Below, in pieces: positions 1 through 17,415 of a stretch of 64,000 nt of DNA. A model generated the notes under the pieces. The model searched no databases. It saw only the letters and a program-made list of their open reading frames with translations, and was not told the origin of the DNA. This DNA comes from Arabidopsis thaliana. Lineage: Eukaryota > Streptophyta > Magnoliopsida > Brassicales > Brassicaceae. The stretch covers positions 11,533,001 to 11,597,000 of the forward strand of contig NC_003075.7 in NCBI RefSeq assembly GCF_000001735.4, written 5' to 3'. The translations under genes were made by a program, and so were the position numbers. Position 1 is the stretch's first letter, and every line of letters begins with the position of its first letter.

Positions 1-256
1 CTAACTTTGCCTTCTGCTGATTCAATATGATAGTACACTGCATTTGAAAAAAGAACAGAGGATTCTCTTGTAGACTGTTCTATAGATGCTATGAAAACAG
101 AGTCTAGAGAGTGTTCTTAACAAAATAAAATTTTGGTACATTTGGTACTAATAAGTATTGCTGAAGGAAGACTCAACCGTTAAGAAATCACATTCCTAAA
201 TCCTTGTCTCAGAAGACATCTTTGGTATCATCACGTCAAGGAAGAATAAGAAACTT
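1..256. other. 3' flank of the PPR gene
   Basis: This AT-rich stretch lies just downstream of the stop codon of the minus-strand PPR gene and probably holds its 3' untranslated region. I see no open reading frame or RNA structure in it. Its outer edge is cut by the window. Confidence 0.5.
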
Positions 257-1817
257 TTAGCATGGACTTCTTGTGCTGAGAATCACTGTGGTTTCTTCAT
301 CGATTTCAATTTTGTCATCTTTCATACGCTGCAACAGAGTATCAATGTTACGTCCGCCTTCTCTTATATCAGCCTTGACAAGAGCATGATACATCTGTTT
401 GTTCACACCGATACAATTCCTAAGAGATGCAACAAAGCTTTCTACTTCTTTCAAACTTCCTTCATCCCCGACCCAACTCAAAACACTTGTAACCAGCGTC
501 AATCCAGGTCTCCATTTTCTGCTACCCACTTCTACACCTAAGGCAGTTTTCATACACTTGAAAGCATTTTCTAAAGTACCCTTTTCCGCATAAGCAGTAG
601 CCACAAGTTCCCAAGATTCTGGTGTAGTAGCTTTCCCTCTTCTTGCTAAATCTTCAAGCATCGCTTCTGCCTTCTCCTCCATACTTTTTCCAATGTAACC
701 ACGAATCACAGTGTTAGGCACTCGAAAATCATAACAGTTCCCCGATGATTTCCATTCCGTAAGTACTTCCTCAGCCTCAACTAAAGCATCAATCTTCACA
801 AGCGACTGCAACACAGTAAGATAGTCCTGATTTATTCTCCTTTTACACACATCTTTCTCCAAATCCCATAACCTTAAAACCTCTATCTTCTTCCCTAACC
901 TAGCATAAAGCGTAATGAGATGATTGTAACCTTCACCATCTTTCTTCTCCAATCTATTCTCCGACATCTTCAAAAGCTCAACCGCTCTATCACAATCACC
1001 ACCATCAATATAAAACTTAGCCGCAACCGCATAAGTGTTCCAATCCATAGTAATATCCTGTCGTCTCTCCATATCTCTCAAGGTCCCACCAATCCTCTCA
1101 AGATCATACATAGCACCAAAAGCATTAATACATATCCTATAACTATAGTTATCCGGAGCAACATTCTCTTCCTTCATCTCCTCCAAAACCTTAGGAACTT
1201 TCTCGTGCTGACCAATATTCGTGTAAAGACACATAATGTTATTGTAAGTAAGAGACGAAGTAACAAAACCCATCTCCTTCATCTTCTCAAAATGCAACAG
1301 AGACTTCTCAACATTCTGTTGCCTAACGTAACAATTCAAAAGAGCTCCATAAGTCTTATCATTCTTATACTGTTCCTTAAGATTCTCAAAATACTCTTCT
1401 GCAGTGACAAATCCATAAACTCTACCAATAAGATCAAGATGAACCGCGTGTTCTGTCGGAGAGAACACACATACACCAGTCTCATTCATCCATTTCGAAA
1501 CCTGAATTTGAAAAATTCTAAAGTTTAGTTTTTTTTCTCGGTGTAAAGAGGGAAAGAGACTTGATTTGTATAGAATTACTTACCTCGAGAGCGTGGAGGA
1601 AGCGTTTGCGTCTACGAAGATCGTGAACGATGCGAATAAGTTCAGCAACAGAGACTTTTTTACCGCATTGAACCCAGTTTTGGAGTTCTGGGTAAACACT
1701 TGATTTTGGGTCTCCTAAAGGACTGATTTTTGAGTAAAGTGTCGTCTTTTTTACTCTGTTAGTGTAGTAATATCTGCTCGCAATCAAATTCGCCGGAATT
1801 CGTCTCAGTATATTCAT
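257..1817 (-). CDS. P-class pentatricopeptide repeat protein, probably mitochondrial (likely AT4G21705)
   Basis: PPR proteins bind organellar RNA one base per repeat and act in its processing, stability or translation. Two exons, 1817-1584 and 1501-257, join in frame across an 82-bp GT-AG intron to give 492 residues. The first about 25 residues (MNILRRIPANLIASRYYYTN) are rich in Arg and Tyr with no acidic residue, as in a mitochondrial presequence. The rest is tandem degenerate 35-residue helical repeats, for example the units starting TYGALLNCYV and TYNNIMCLYT. No E or DYW extension follows the repeats, so it belongs to the P class, in the subgroup of about 490-residue proteins common in Arabidopsis. 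The start is the first ATG of exon 1. It is transcribed in the same direction as NRPB2, and an inverted broken relative lies just upstream. The RNA target cannot be told from sequence. Confidence 0.93.
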
Positions 1818-2020
1818 CGGTTCCGGCGAAGAAGATAGTCAAAGATTGAGACTTTACAAAAATGAAAAAATACAAATAAAGGTTGAAAGTTTATGATAAT
1901 TGCATATTAAGCCTCAAAACTTTTATTATTATCTAATTTACACCTGAATCTTTCTATTGAACATTTTAACTCTCAAATAAAAGCTATGTTTTGAGGAAAA
2001 AAAAAAAAAAAAACTATGTT

Positions 2021-2545
2021 TTATCAAGCTTTTGGTACACGCATAAACTTGATATCAAGAGTCTGTGGACTTGGAGAAGCAGAGGTTTTCTTTGATAACA
2101 TTCCCAAAGATTATTGCGGTCTTTTCTAGTCTTCTTAGCTGCTAATATCGTAAGCTGAGAAGCTTGTGGAAGCCATGAAGGAAGCGTGTGTTTCCATGGA
2201 CACACGTTGTTACAATCGTATGATGAATATGTATAATCAGATGAATGTGCATGGAAAATTAGATGATCTGATGCTTGAAATGGAGAAGAATGGAGTCTCT
2301 TTTGACCAATTTACTCTTAGTATTCGTCTCAGTGCATATGCTGCAGCTACTAATATTGAAGGAATAGAGAAAACCATAGAAAAGATATCATTAATGTTTG
2401 AAACAGCTATTGAATGGATTTCGCAATGTTGAGCTCATCGATAAGGCACAATGATGATGAAAGCAGAAGGAAACAAAGTGAATCCCCATACGGATGCCCC
2501 ATGAGAATAATTAGGAGCAGCAAATTTACTAAAGAATCCATAAAT
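2021..2545 (+). pseudogene. broken PPR gene fragment
   Basis: Read on the plus strand, this stretch encodes degenerate PPR repeats. It begins with RINLISRVCGLGEAEVFFDN from about 2045, hits in-frame stops near 2127, and resumes as an open frame from 2166 to 2432 with PPR-like text such as CYNRMMNMYNQMNVHGKLDD and LSAYAAATNIEGIEKTIEKI. After 2432 the homology decays. There is no start codon, no targeting peptide and no full repeat array. It lies in the gap between the PPR gene and the NRPB2 3' end, in the opposite orientation to both, so it is an inverted partial duplicate. Its repeats look closer to another PPR subgroup member than to the neighbour, but this was judged by eye only. Confidence 0.8.
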
Positions 2546-2683
2546 ATATCTTATAAGGTACCTTTCTAGCTTTAAGAATTAGTACAGAAATATTACACAA
2601 ATTTGTAAATTTAGTATTGTTACAAAGCTATGACCAAGAGAGAAGGAAAGTTCAAGTTTCTACAAAATCAGATTGCAAGCTCC

Positions 2684-9200
<6,517 letters not shown>

Positions 9201-9560
9201 TTATTCTCACTCTCTGAAGATTAGAGCACAGCAAACTTCACTACTCGAGCTCTCGGAGACAAAGAGAGAGACAGGACGCAGAGAATGAGACGGCTTTGTG
9301 AGATTGTGAGTTTATAAAGGCTCGAGAGAGAGAAGTCGGCTTAAGTTTATGGAAATAACCGGTTTGTATCAATAACCGGTTTGATTAAATGGGATTATAA
9401 AAAGGATCGGTTTGGTTGTTAGAGAGCTTGGATTGTTAAATGACGGAAACACCCTTACTATATAAAGAAAAGTCTCCGGCTACATTTTTGTGGCGTCAGC
9501 GATATTTTCGGAAGAAGAGAGAGAGAGACGGAGAGTGAAGGCGGAGGAAGGGAGAGAGAG
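9201..9560. promoter_or_regulatory. divergent promoter between NRPB2 and the Cys-rich gene
   Basis: Start codons of two oppositely transcribed genes are only 360 bp apart. On the plus side, TATATAAA at 9459-9466 is placed suitably for a transcript starting near 9490. On the minus side, TTTATAAA (9311-9318 read in reverse) is suitably placed for NRPB2. Between them is a direct repeat of aataaccggtttg at 9354-9366 and 9371-9383, 17 bp apart. Purine-rich GA runs flank both leaders. Promoter positions are inferred from spacing only. Confidence 0.6.
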
Positions 9561-11274
9561 ATGATACCGCAGCAATGGACGCCGCCGTGTGGGAGCAAAT
9601 GCACGAATAAGTACTCAGCATTTACGCAGCTTCCATGTATGTAATATCTGGACTCTTAATTTGTGTGAATCGGATTCGTTTTTGAGTTTTGATGTTCGTG
9701 GTCCGTTGTTTTTTGATGGTTTAGTTTTCGATGATGATGATAAGAATCTGTTGTTGGAGCTGATAGATTGGGTTCTGATTTGGATTGGTGATTGATTTCT
9801 TGATTCAAAAGTCAATTTAGTCTTCCGAGTGTTTCTTCTTTTTGTTGTTGTTTGGAATTGAAATTGGGATCTGTAAATTGGATTGTTGATTGATTTCTTG
9901 ATTCATAAACCCTAATTATTTGTTGGTGCACTCTACTTCATTACGATTATACTAAACATTTTGGTCAAGAATCGCTTCTTTGGTTAGATTGGTCCAGAGA
10001 CAACTTATAGTTGTAGTTGCAAGTATTTAAGAACATCCATCTTGACTCGTAATTGAATAATGTAGATTGAAGAATCGGCAACATTTATATTGATTACAAG
10101 TAAGGGAGATTATGCAGAGTTCTTAGAGCTTTTCTATCATGTAATTAAGAAAATGGTTAAATTAGTAGGAGAAAGTGGAAGATAATAAGTTGTAGTTTAT
10201 GAACTGAAAGAAATTTAAAGGGAGAGAGTCAAAGTAACGGTATCAAAGATGCTTCTGTATCCATGTTGCTTCTATGAACTATTGACATATATGTATGCTT
10301 AAGCTAGTTAAAGGGCTTGGTTTGGCTGTTTCTGTCTTTCTGATGAAAGCTTTTCATTCTCTGATCTCTGAATTTCATTCATGGGCACAAAAGCTAGCTG
10401 AACTTATGCTTGGTATGACATTTTTTCCATAGCAATCTGGGTTTTTTTTCAGCTTTAGCATCAGTGTTTATCCTCCATGTTGTTGTATGACATTTTTTCC
10501 ATAGCACTAATGTAATTCCTGAATCTGTGTAGGGAGAGTATTCTGCAAAAAGGGATGTGATGCCGATAGTGACTCATGGGAAGATTGTAAGCATTTCTTT
10601 TTAATTCTTTGTAATCTGTAACGAAACTGTTGATGAAATGATGAGCGGTTAGATTTGTCCTCACTATGGAACATCATAAAAACCAAGCTTGTCTCCTACA
10701 TAACGAAATTACATGTTCATGAAGAGTATCTTCTGCTTTTCAGGTTTAAGTTTCCAAGTTAATGAATTGGTGTAATAGTAGTGTACTCTCTATAGGTGTA
10801 GGAGACTGCAGTGAAATTTGCTACAAAGATCCTGTGCTAAAAGACAGACCATGGACTGCTGTTATAGATCGTTCTCCTGGAGATGCCAAATACTCTGAGG
10901 TAATTCACACAATGAATCTTTTTCTTCAAAAAAGAGAAATGGACTGAACCGTATCTAATTGTTGTACATGTAACTCTGTTTTTAAATTCAGGAATGCTTT
11001 CACGCATGTGTAGCAGGCTGTGGTTACAAGGTTTGTTTCCTTGCTTCAACCTCAATAATTTGATGCGTTTGGAAATACACTCTACTTCTCTGAACCCGTG
11101 TGGCTGTATTTTTTTGTCATCATGCAGTTTGATGTTGAAGCTGAGATAGTCAATAAGGTGAAACCAAAGAGACCTCCACCACCACCGCCAAAGCCACAAC
11201 CACCACCACCACCACCACGTTCTCAAAAACCAATGCAGCCTCCTACTGAGGATGTTCTTGCAACTTCCGCTTGA
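9561..11274 (+). CDS. small Cys-rich, Pro-rich protein of unknown function (likely AT4G21720)
   Basis: Five exons (9561-9636, 10533-10586, 10796-10899, 10992-11030, 11128-11274) join in frame to 139 residues. I do not recognise a named family. The striking feature is that all ten cysteines fall in CX3C spacing: Cys10/14, Cys30/34, Cys44/48/52 and Cys80/84/88. Such spacing suggests helical hairpins held by disulfides, or metal binding. The last 45 residues are Pro-rich with two runs of Pro (about residues 103-121), followed by a polar tail. There is no signal peptide or membrane segment, so a cytosolic, nuclear or intermembrane-space place is possible. The start is the first ATG after the TATA box and is followed by an intact frame across all splice sites. 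The third acceptor was chosen because the alternative AG at 10801-10802 gives an immediate stop. It shares the NRPB2 promoter. Confidence 0.85.
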
Positions 11275-11943
11275 CGTATCTCAACCCCCATCAAAGGCTA
11301 ACACTTGGAACTCCTCAATTTTTTGGTATCTAAACATATGAGGGAGTATTACTTTTCAGAGTAGCCAACTCAAAGGATTGGTCCATAAACTTTTTTTTTT
11401 CTTTTTCTTTTGATAGTTTTTGCAATAGAGATTGGAGAGTAGATATTAGTGGGACTCGTCCCGTGATGAAAGTTAGAGCATCCAAAAAGCTCAAGTTCCT
11501 AAATTCCATTGAATTTTTTGTTTTCTTAATATGTAGAATTTTCATTCTTATCAAAAGAAAAACAAATGTAGAATTTCCTTTCATTAGATCCAATAATATT
11601 TGAACGGCACAAAATTTCCAAATAAGAAAGAGTGACAAAGAGTCTAGCCAATCAGAGAATGAGGAGAAAGTTTTCACAAACATCCTTGACCGTTGTAACT
11701 AATTAGTAGTAAATTACTTATTACCCGGGAAAACCGTATTTAAGTAAAGAAAGTTTTCAATTTCACGATTTTACTTGCCATAACATTTGTGTACGTGTCG
11801 TTATACTATTTGTCAGATGACTTATTTCCCTTTTTCAATTGTCGGGAATATTTTGTAGTAGACTTACTATAAATATATACAATTCTAGCTTACTCCACAA
11901 ATAAACCAATAATCTTTGTAACGAAGGAAACCAAAAAACAATC
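11275..11943. other. intergenic; 3' end of the Cys-rich gene and promoter of the NSF relic
   Basis: The left part is probably the 3' untranslated region of the Cys-rich gene. Towards the right, TATAAATA at 11868-11875 lies 69 bp before the ATG of the NSF relic, so promoter architecture is still recognisable there. Nothing else stands out. Confidence 0.5.
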
Positions 11944-12374
11944 ATGGCTGATTCTTCCTATTCTTTTGTCATGAAGATGACAGTGAAGACCACACCGGCG
12001 TCAGATTTAGCTTTAACAAACCTCGCCTATTGTTCTCCGTTTGATCTCCATCGTTTCGCCGTTCCCGAAACCGCCGATCTCTTCCTCGCTAACGTCGGAG
12101 AAGTTTTTGTTCTATCAATCTCATATCCTTTTTTTATTCACTTACAATTTTGATCTTATTCACACTTTTCTTTATTAATTATCGTCGTTTCTAAACATTT
12201 TGTCCCACGGGTTTATCACATCTTTTTCAGATTCCAATTAAGCAGTTATACCTTCTTATGGAGATGGCAGCTCAAAGAGATGGCAGGTCTGAAGAGCCGG
12301 TTTACATTAGGAAGGAAAAACTCGACATCACTCATTTCATGGATTGTCTTCAGGAATTTACCCAAGAGATTTGA
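11944..12374 (+). pseudogene. two-ended relic of an NSF (N-ethylmaleimide-sensitive factor) gene
   Basis: NSF is a hexameric AAA+ ATPase of about 740 residues that disassembles SNARE complexes. Here only its two ends survive. From 11944 the frame reads like the start of NSF (about 60 residues, with DLALTNLAYCSPFDLHRF and DLFLANV) and stops at 12151. After an AG at 12229-12230, the segment 12231-12374 reads like the very C-terminus (IPIKQLYLLMEMAAQ to LDITHFMDCLQEF), ending in TGA. Both ATPase domains, with their P-loops, are absent. If the GT at 12103 were used as donor the two parts would join in frame to about 100 residues. A TATA box remains 69 bp upstream. I recall AT4G21730 being annotated as an NSF pseudogene. 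The position next to RIC11 and ATML1 mirrors NSF beside RIC10 and PDF2 elsewhere on chromosome 4. Confidence 0.85.
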
Positions 12375-12925
12375 AGTTTCAGTTCATTATTCTTAGACTC
12401 TCATATGTAATGACATCGTAGTAAGGAGAAGATTCATATATTGCACTAAAATCCTTTGAAGATGTCAAAGTTGATATTTGATTATTGGCACTTGACTTGT
12501 TAACTATATGAAACTTTTATGTTGGTTATTATGTGTTATACATTTGTATAAACTTGCTTAGATTGATTAGACGAGAGTATTTACATCACTTAAAAATCGA
12601 GGATAGTTCCTGACAAAATGGAATGTTTTCTCCTTCAAAATCAAGTCACTTCTTAGTGATTAAGAGTTGGTTACTTATTTTAAAAATTTCCACCACTAAT
12701 GTATTGTTTTCTTTTTCTTCATTAAATTTGTTCGCCTATCAACATCGGTGAGACTCCGTGATGAAAAATTGAAAATCACACAATGGTCTATGGACCCACA
12801 ACAAACCATTCAAAACAACCTCGTGTCAAAACGGTGACGTTCAAACTTAATCACATCACATAAAGCAGCTACACTTAAACAAGAACAAGAAAAAGAAAAA
12901 ACAAGATTCTCTCTCTCTCTCTCAC
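12375..12925. promoter_or_regulatory. intergenic; promoter region of the membrane-protein gene
   Basis: AT-rich DNA follows the NSF relic. Immediately before the next ATG is a purine-rich segment and then a pure TC run (about 12908-12923), typical of Arabidopsis 5' leaders. No clear TATA box or reading frame was identified. Confidence 0.4.
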
Positions 12926-13396
12926 ATGGCTCATCTCTTAAACCGCGTTAGATCTTCCTGGTCGTCGATCTTACCATTAACTATAACATTCCTCGTCATC
13001 TTCACCGGAAACTCACTCGCCGGAGAATTACGTCCTTCCGATCATGGCTTACAGTACCAATTCAGCTCACCACCGACAGAATCTCACTCACCTCCGGGAA
13101 AAATGAAGTCCTTCTTTGGAGATTCTCATTCTTCTTCTCCTCCTCCTTCTCACCCTCAGCTCCTCCCTAAAGCCACGGCGGCAGACGGCGGAGACGACGA
13201 TTCTTGGTGGCGAGATGGAGCTGGGATCAGACGTGATCACGTGATGAGGCACGTGTTTCTTGCGGCGAGTATCATCTGCGGCGTCTCCGGCGTTGCGCTT
13301 CTGGTGGTTTTTACTTTGATTTACTTCTTTAGGTATCGTAAACATAATCATTCGAACTCACCCACCGGTAACGATTCTAAAGAAATTATATTTTGA
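12926..13396 (+). CDS. single-pass membrane protein with Pro/Ser-rich ectodomain (likely AT4G21740)
   Basis: An intronless frame of 156 residues. Residues about 15-32 form a hydrophobic signal peptide with a likely cut after Ala32. Residues 33-105 are rich in Ser, Pro and His (SSSPPPSHPQLLP) and then acidic. One strong membrane segment spans about 109-135, followed by a basic stop-transfer stretch (RYRKH) and a short polar tail. This predicts a type I membrane protein with its Pro-rich part outside the cell or in the secretory lumen. The layout (signal, Pro-rich region, membrane segment, basic tail) recalls the N-terminal part of type I plant formins, but no FH1 or FH2 domain follows. No catalytic motif is seen, so function is unknown. 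The ATG directly follows a TC-rich leader. Confidence 0.8.
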   Translation: MAHLLNRVRSSWSSILPLTITFLVIFTGNSLAGELRPSDHGLQYQFSSPPTESHSPPGKMKSFFGDSHSSSPPPSHPQLLPKATAADGGDDDSWWRDGAGIRRDHVMRHVFLAASIICGVSGVALLVVFTLIYFFRYRKHNHSNSPTGNDSKEIIF

Positions 13397-16339
13397 TTAT
13401 TGTTCTTCTTAGATTTAAAATTTTAATTGTAATCTTTACTTATTTTTTTCAACTGATCTTTTACTTTGTATAATTTTTTTTTTTTTTGCACTTTGCTTTA
13501 TTTCGACGACTTTTATGTTTTGTTGCGCTAGAGGGTTATAAAGAGCACTGTTACACCCACATATTATTGTTGGCAAAAAGACAAGGAAAAAAAAAGAGGA
13601 GAAGAATTATTATATTTTGTGGTTATAAGGACTTGTGAAGCTTCGAATTGTATGTATTGTCCAATATAAAATGATTAAAAATGACGAAGAAGGTTTATAC
13701 TTTATAGTTCATTAATGTCTGTTCATTTTATCATTTATATAACCTTTGCCTATGGAAAATGGAAGCTTCGTGCCAAAAAATAACATTATAATTGATGGCT
13801 AGTTCTTGTATTACGTAATAATCGTTTATACTTTATTCCTAAACTTCTGTGGTCATTAGTAACGAAGTTCTTCATTAATCAAATATTTTAACAAGTTAGA
13901 GTGATTTTTTATGGTATTCAAAGCAAACAATCACATTAATCCACTGTTAGCTTATGAACCATATATTGCAATGACTGTGTCACATAGACGAAAAAAAAAC
14001 AAAAAAAAAAACGACAAATTAGTTGAAGAATGATATATTTTTCTCTTGAGTGTATAATAAGTGAGCCTTGAAATTACGATAGAAATATCAAACAGTATTT
14101 GATAATTAGATGGCAGCATTAAATTAATTATATGCGCCAGTTATACTATTTCTCCTAACAATGGGACCCAAATATCCGATCAGATTATTTTTCTAGTCAA
14201 ATTAGTTATCTTATTGTCTGTCCATTGTTCGTTGTTATTGAATCATGTGGCATCCCCTCTTGATTTTGTAACTACTATTTAAATTACGATTAAACACTAA
14301 AGGTTTCTTTTCATGAATAATTATCATAAAATGCTTTTTGAGTCGCTATTTCTGTTTCAAAACAAGTTTATTCTAGTTCTTATAGAACAAAATAAAAGAG
14401 ATTGGAAATTGAATAGCTCATGAAGAGTTTTATTGTGAAAAGAAAAGTAAAAGGGTAGAAAACTTAAATTGTCACCTTGCTTATAAATAAAAAGAAACTA
14501 CATACACCTTGCAATAAATTTGGAGAAAATTGAGTAAGACCTAATTAGGACCGGGTCAGATTAGCCATCGAAAGATAATGTGAAAGTTAACATCATTCCA
14601 TTAAACAACAACAAAAGCTTCACAACATTCCTATCTACAAATGGTTAGTTTTTTGCAACAAAAATAACAATTAATATTCATATTCTTTTGGAACAAAAGC
14701 TAATGAAGTCAAGTCAATCACATGGACCGTTTCACTAGAATTGTTTTGTCGTTTTAGAACTGTGGGACATATCACCACTTCACCTTACGATACATAGAAA
14801 ATATAAAAATTCAGTAGCCTCTTGCATTTGTATTTTTATCTCTCAATCTCAAGAGTTACATATTCTCTTATAAATTAACTACTAATTTTTTTCTAAAATA
14901 CAGCCTTTCTTTAAATATAAATATTATATTACACTCATAGTAACATTATGGGTATACAGCTAACAAATATTAGAATTGTCGAGGAATTGAAGAAAGGTAA
15001 AATACAAAACGCGTGGGTTGAACAAATCTGTGAACTTTGCATTGTTTAATTCCATATGTAATTAGTACAGTTCAATATGCATGAGACAGTTCACAGTTGT
15101 CTACAATTGATTATTATAGTGCTGCGAATGCTAGAGTCTCTATAAAAATTTAAACTTACGGTTATAGTTCTTTGGAGTGGATTTATATAATACACTACTA
15201 GTTGGAAAAACAAATAATTTATTGAATATCATTTGTAGGATGAAAACAATGATGATGTATAACGGTCTATATAATCTATATTAATTATGACTCTAGTTGG
15301 TAACACTGAAATGAAACAAAAATGACCTACTATCATTTAGAACACGAAGACCTACAGGGGAAATGAAGGGGAAATTTCTAGTTTTTTTTTCAATAAAATC
15401 GTGGAATGGCGGAGTTTAAACATAAATCATGATTCCCGTGAAATCATATGAATGATAAAATTTGAAACTCACAAATCATTAAGCTATGCAATGTTTATTA
15501 TCTATTTGTAAAATATTCTTAAAATAAACTAACAAATTAGTTATTTTTTGTTGGAAAAAATAATTAATATACATTGTATACTACAAGTAGTGTCATGGTT
15601 ACCCACTCACTTCTCTTGTCCGATCAAGTCATACTTCTTCTTCCTCGATTCGTCTTCACCATCACATTCTCTCTAAATTTGGCCATCTCTTGATCTTTTC
15701 TTGTTTAATTGTATGGTAAATTATATGTTTGCTTAGTGAGAACTTTATACGGAAATGCTTAGAGGCTTCTCCATCAAATGAAAGAAGACCTTCACTCATA
15801 GTTGTTTCCACGAGAGTTCCTCATATTAAAACCAACAAGCGAGAGTCTCTGTAATAATCTTCAGGTATTTCTATCATAATGAAAACTTTCTTTTATTTCT
15901 TCACAATAAGTAATCATCAATATATACAACAAATATTAACTATAGAATTACTATGTCATTTTGAGAGTTATAATTTTGTTCCAGAGATGAAAGTGATCAT
16001 TCCGAACTTTATCAATATCATAGGTTAACTAAAGTTCATATGTTATTGAGATGGGTCATAGATTATTGAAGATTTAGTGTTCACAAATTAAATGTACTAA
16101 TCTACTTCCATGGAATTAAGAAACCATGTACATGCATATATATACTTCCCTCTTATTCCTTCTATGTGTTTTCTACTTTTTCTTATATTTTTTTAACTAA
16201 TGCTTTGTGTTTATTCATTTTTTTTTCTCTTACTTCTGTAATAGATAAGGAATACTTCTTGTATTGAGCTTCTTACAAATATAAAACTTTCATTAACGTT
16301 TTGGAGTTGGCTTCTGATCTTCTCCATCAACATTCAACA
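13397..16339. other. intergenic, about 2.9 kb; right part is the RIC11 promoter and leader
   Basis: AT-rich DNA without a convincing gene. The first 200 bp are probably the 3' end of the membrane-protein gene. Near 15600-15870 the sequence becomes richer in C and T, and a possible leader exon ends at a GT around 15865. An AG near 16245 could close a 5' untranslated intron of RIC11, but this is only a guess from splice-like sequence. I saw no transposon ends. Confidence 0.4.
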
Positions 16340-17415
16340 ATGGCAATGAAGATGAAGGGAATATACAAAAGCTTCAAATCCATAATGTTTGGTATAACTT
16401 TCTACCATATATTTAGTTGCTTATAATCTGATGATTAAACTCCATTATATGATGATCTACAAACTTTCTCGCAACTTTATACAAATATATCGTAAGTTCC
16501 AGACATAAAATAACATTACGAATTTAATATTATGCTTTACAAATGTAAATTTCGTAAGTTCAAGTATAACCCCACAAAACGAATTTTCGGTCCATTATTT
16601 AGCCAATATGGTCCATGTTATGTATCCATGGGAGCATTGAGTAGATGTTTTATGTGATAAGTATTACAAGAACAGCTATTAAATGATGAATTTTTTTTGG
16701 TCAACAGTTGGGAAAGAAAGAGATTTGGAAATTGGGCACCCAACAGAAGTAAAACATGTGGCCCATATTGGTTGGGGCTCCTCTGGCAGTGATCCTGGTT
16801 GGGTAAGCTCTCTCTCTTTATCTAAATATTAATATTTCTTGTTATACTTTTCAAGTCTGAACTATACATTTAAAAGTATGTTATGAATATGAACTCTTGA
16901 AGTATCAAATGATGTTTTAACACACACAATACTGATAATCTAGTTTTCTGATGATGCTTATTTCAAAATTTATTTGTTTTTCGGGGTGTAGATGAGTGAC
17001 TTTAAGGCAGGAGCAGAGTTTTTATCTCCAAGAACATCATCTTTCAGTCATACAAGACATTCAGATTCTTTCTTCACCACTTCTGATTCCACTGGTAATT
17101 TTATTGCTGCGTGCACTAAATTAATAGAGTGCATAAATATTTTTTAGTTAGAGTTACATACTAAATGGAACTGTTTATCTTCGTTAAACTACAGAATTCG
17201 ATCAGGACCAACTGAATATATCAGATAGGATAAGAGATGTGCCTCCTATACCAGTAGGTCTATCCAAGATTCATACTAAGAGCAAGAATAGGAGAAAGAA
17301 ACCATCTTCGACGTCATCACCAAGATCCAGACCATCTCCAAAATCTTCGAGATCAATGGGTTTATCGAAGTCATCACATAAATCAATGGTGTCTCGGTTA
17401 AACTCTAATGCATAA
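16340..17415 (+). CDS. RIC11: ROP-interactive CRIB-motif protein (AT4G21745)
   Basis: RIC proteins bind active, GTP-loaded ROP GTPases of plants and relay the signal to cytoskeleton or vesicle traffic at the cell cortex. Four exons (16340-16391, 16708-16802, 16992-17094, 17195-17415) give 156 residues. The CRIB motif lies at residues 26-40, IGHPTEVKHVAHIGW, with the expected Pro29, His34, Val35, His37 and Gly39. The N-terminus is short and basic (MAMKMKGIYKSFKS). The tail is Ser/Arg/Lys-rich (NRRKKPSSTS onwards), with no other domain. Outside the CRIB motif RIC proteins share little, so the assignment as RIC11 rests on position next to ATML1, matching RIC10 next to PDF2. The start is the first ATG after the leader. 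Confidence 0.92.

Noticed and set aside
920..1528. 202-codon plus-strand frame antisense to the PPR gene
   Set aside because: It is the shadow of the PPR coding strand; its composition (Ile, Thr, Ser, Asn rich) is that of reverse-read PPR codons and it has no leader or family match.
13088..13351. Minus-strand frame with an Arg run, antisense to the membrane-protein gene
   Set aside because: The Arg run mirrors the Ser/Pro codons of the real gene on the other strand.
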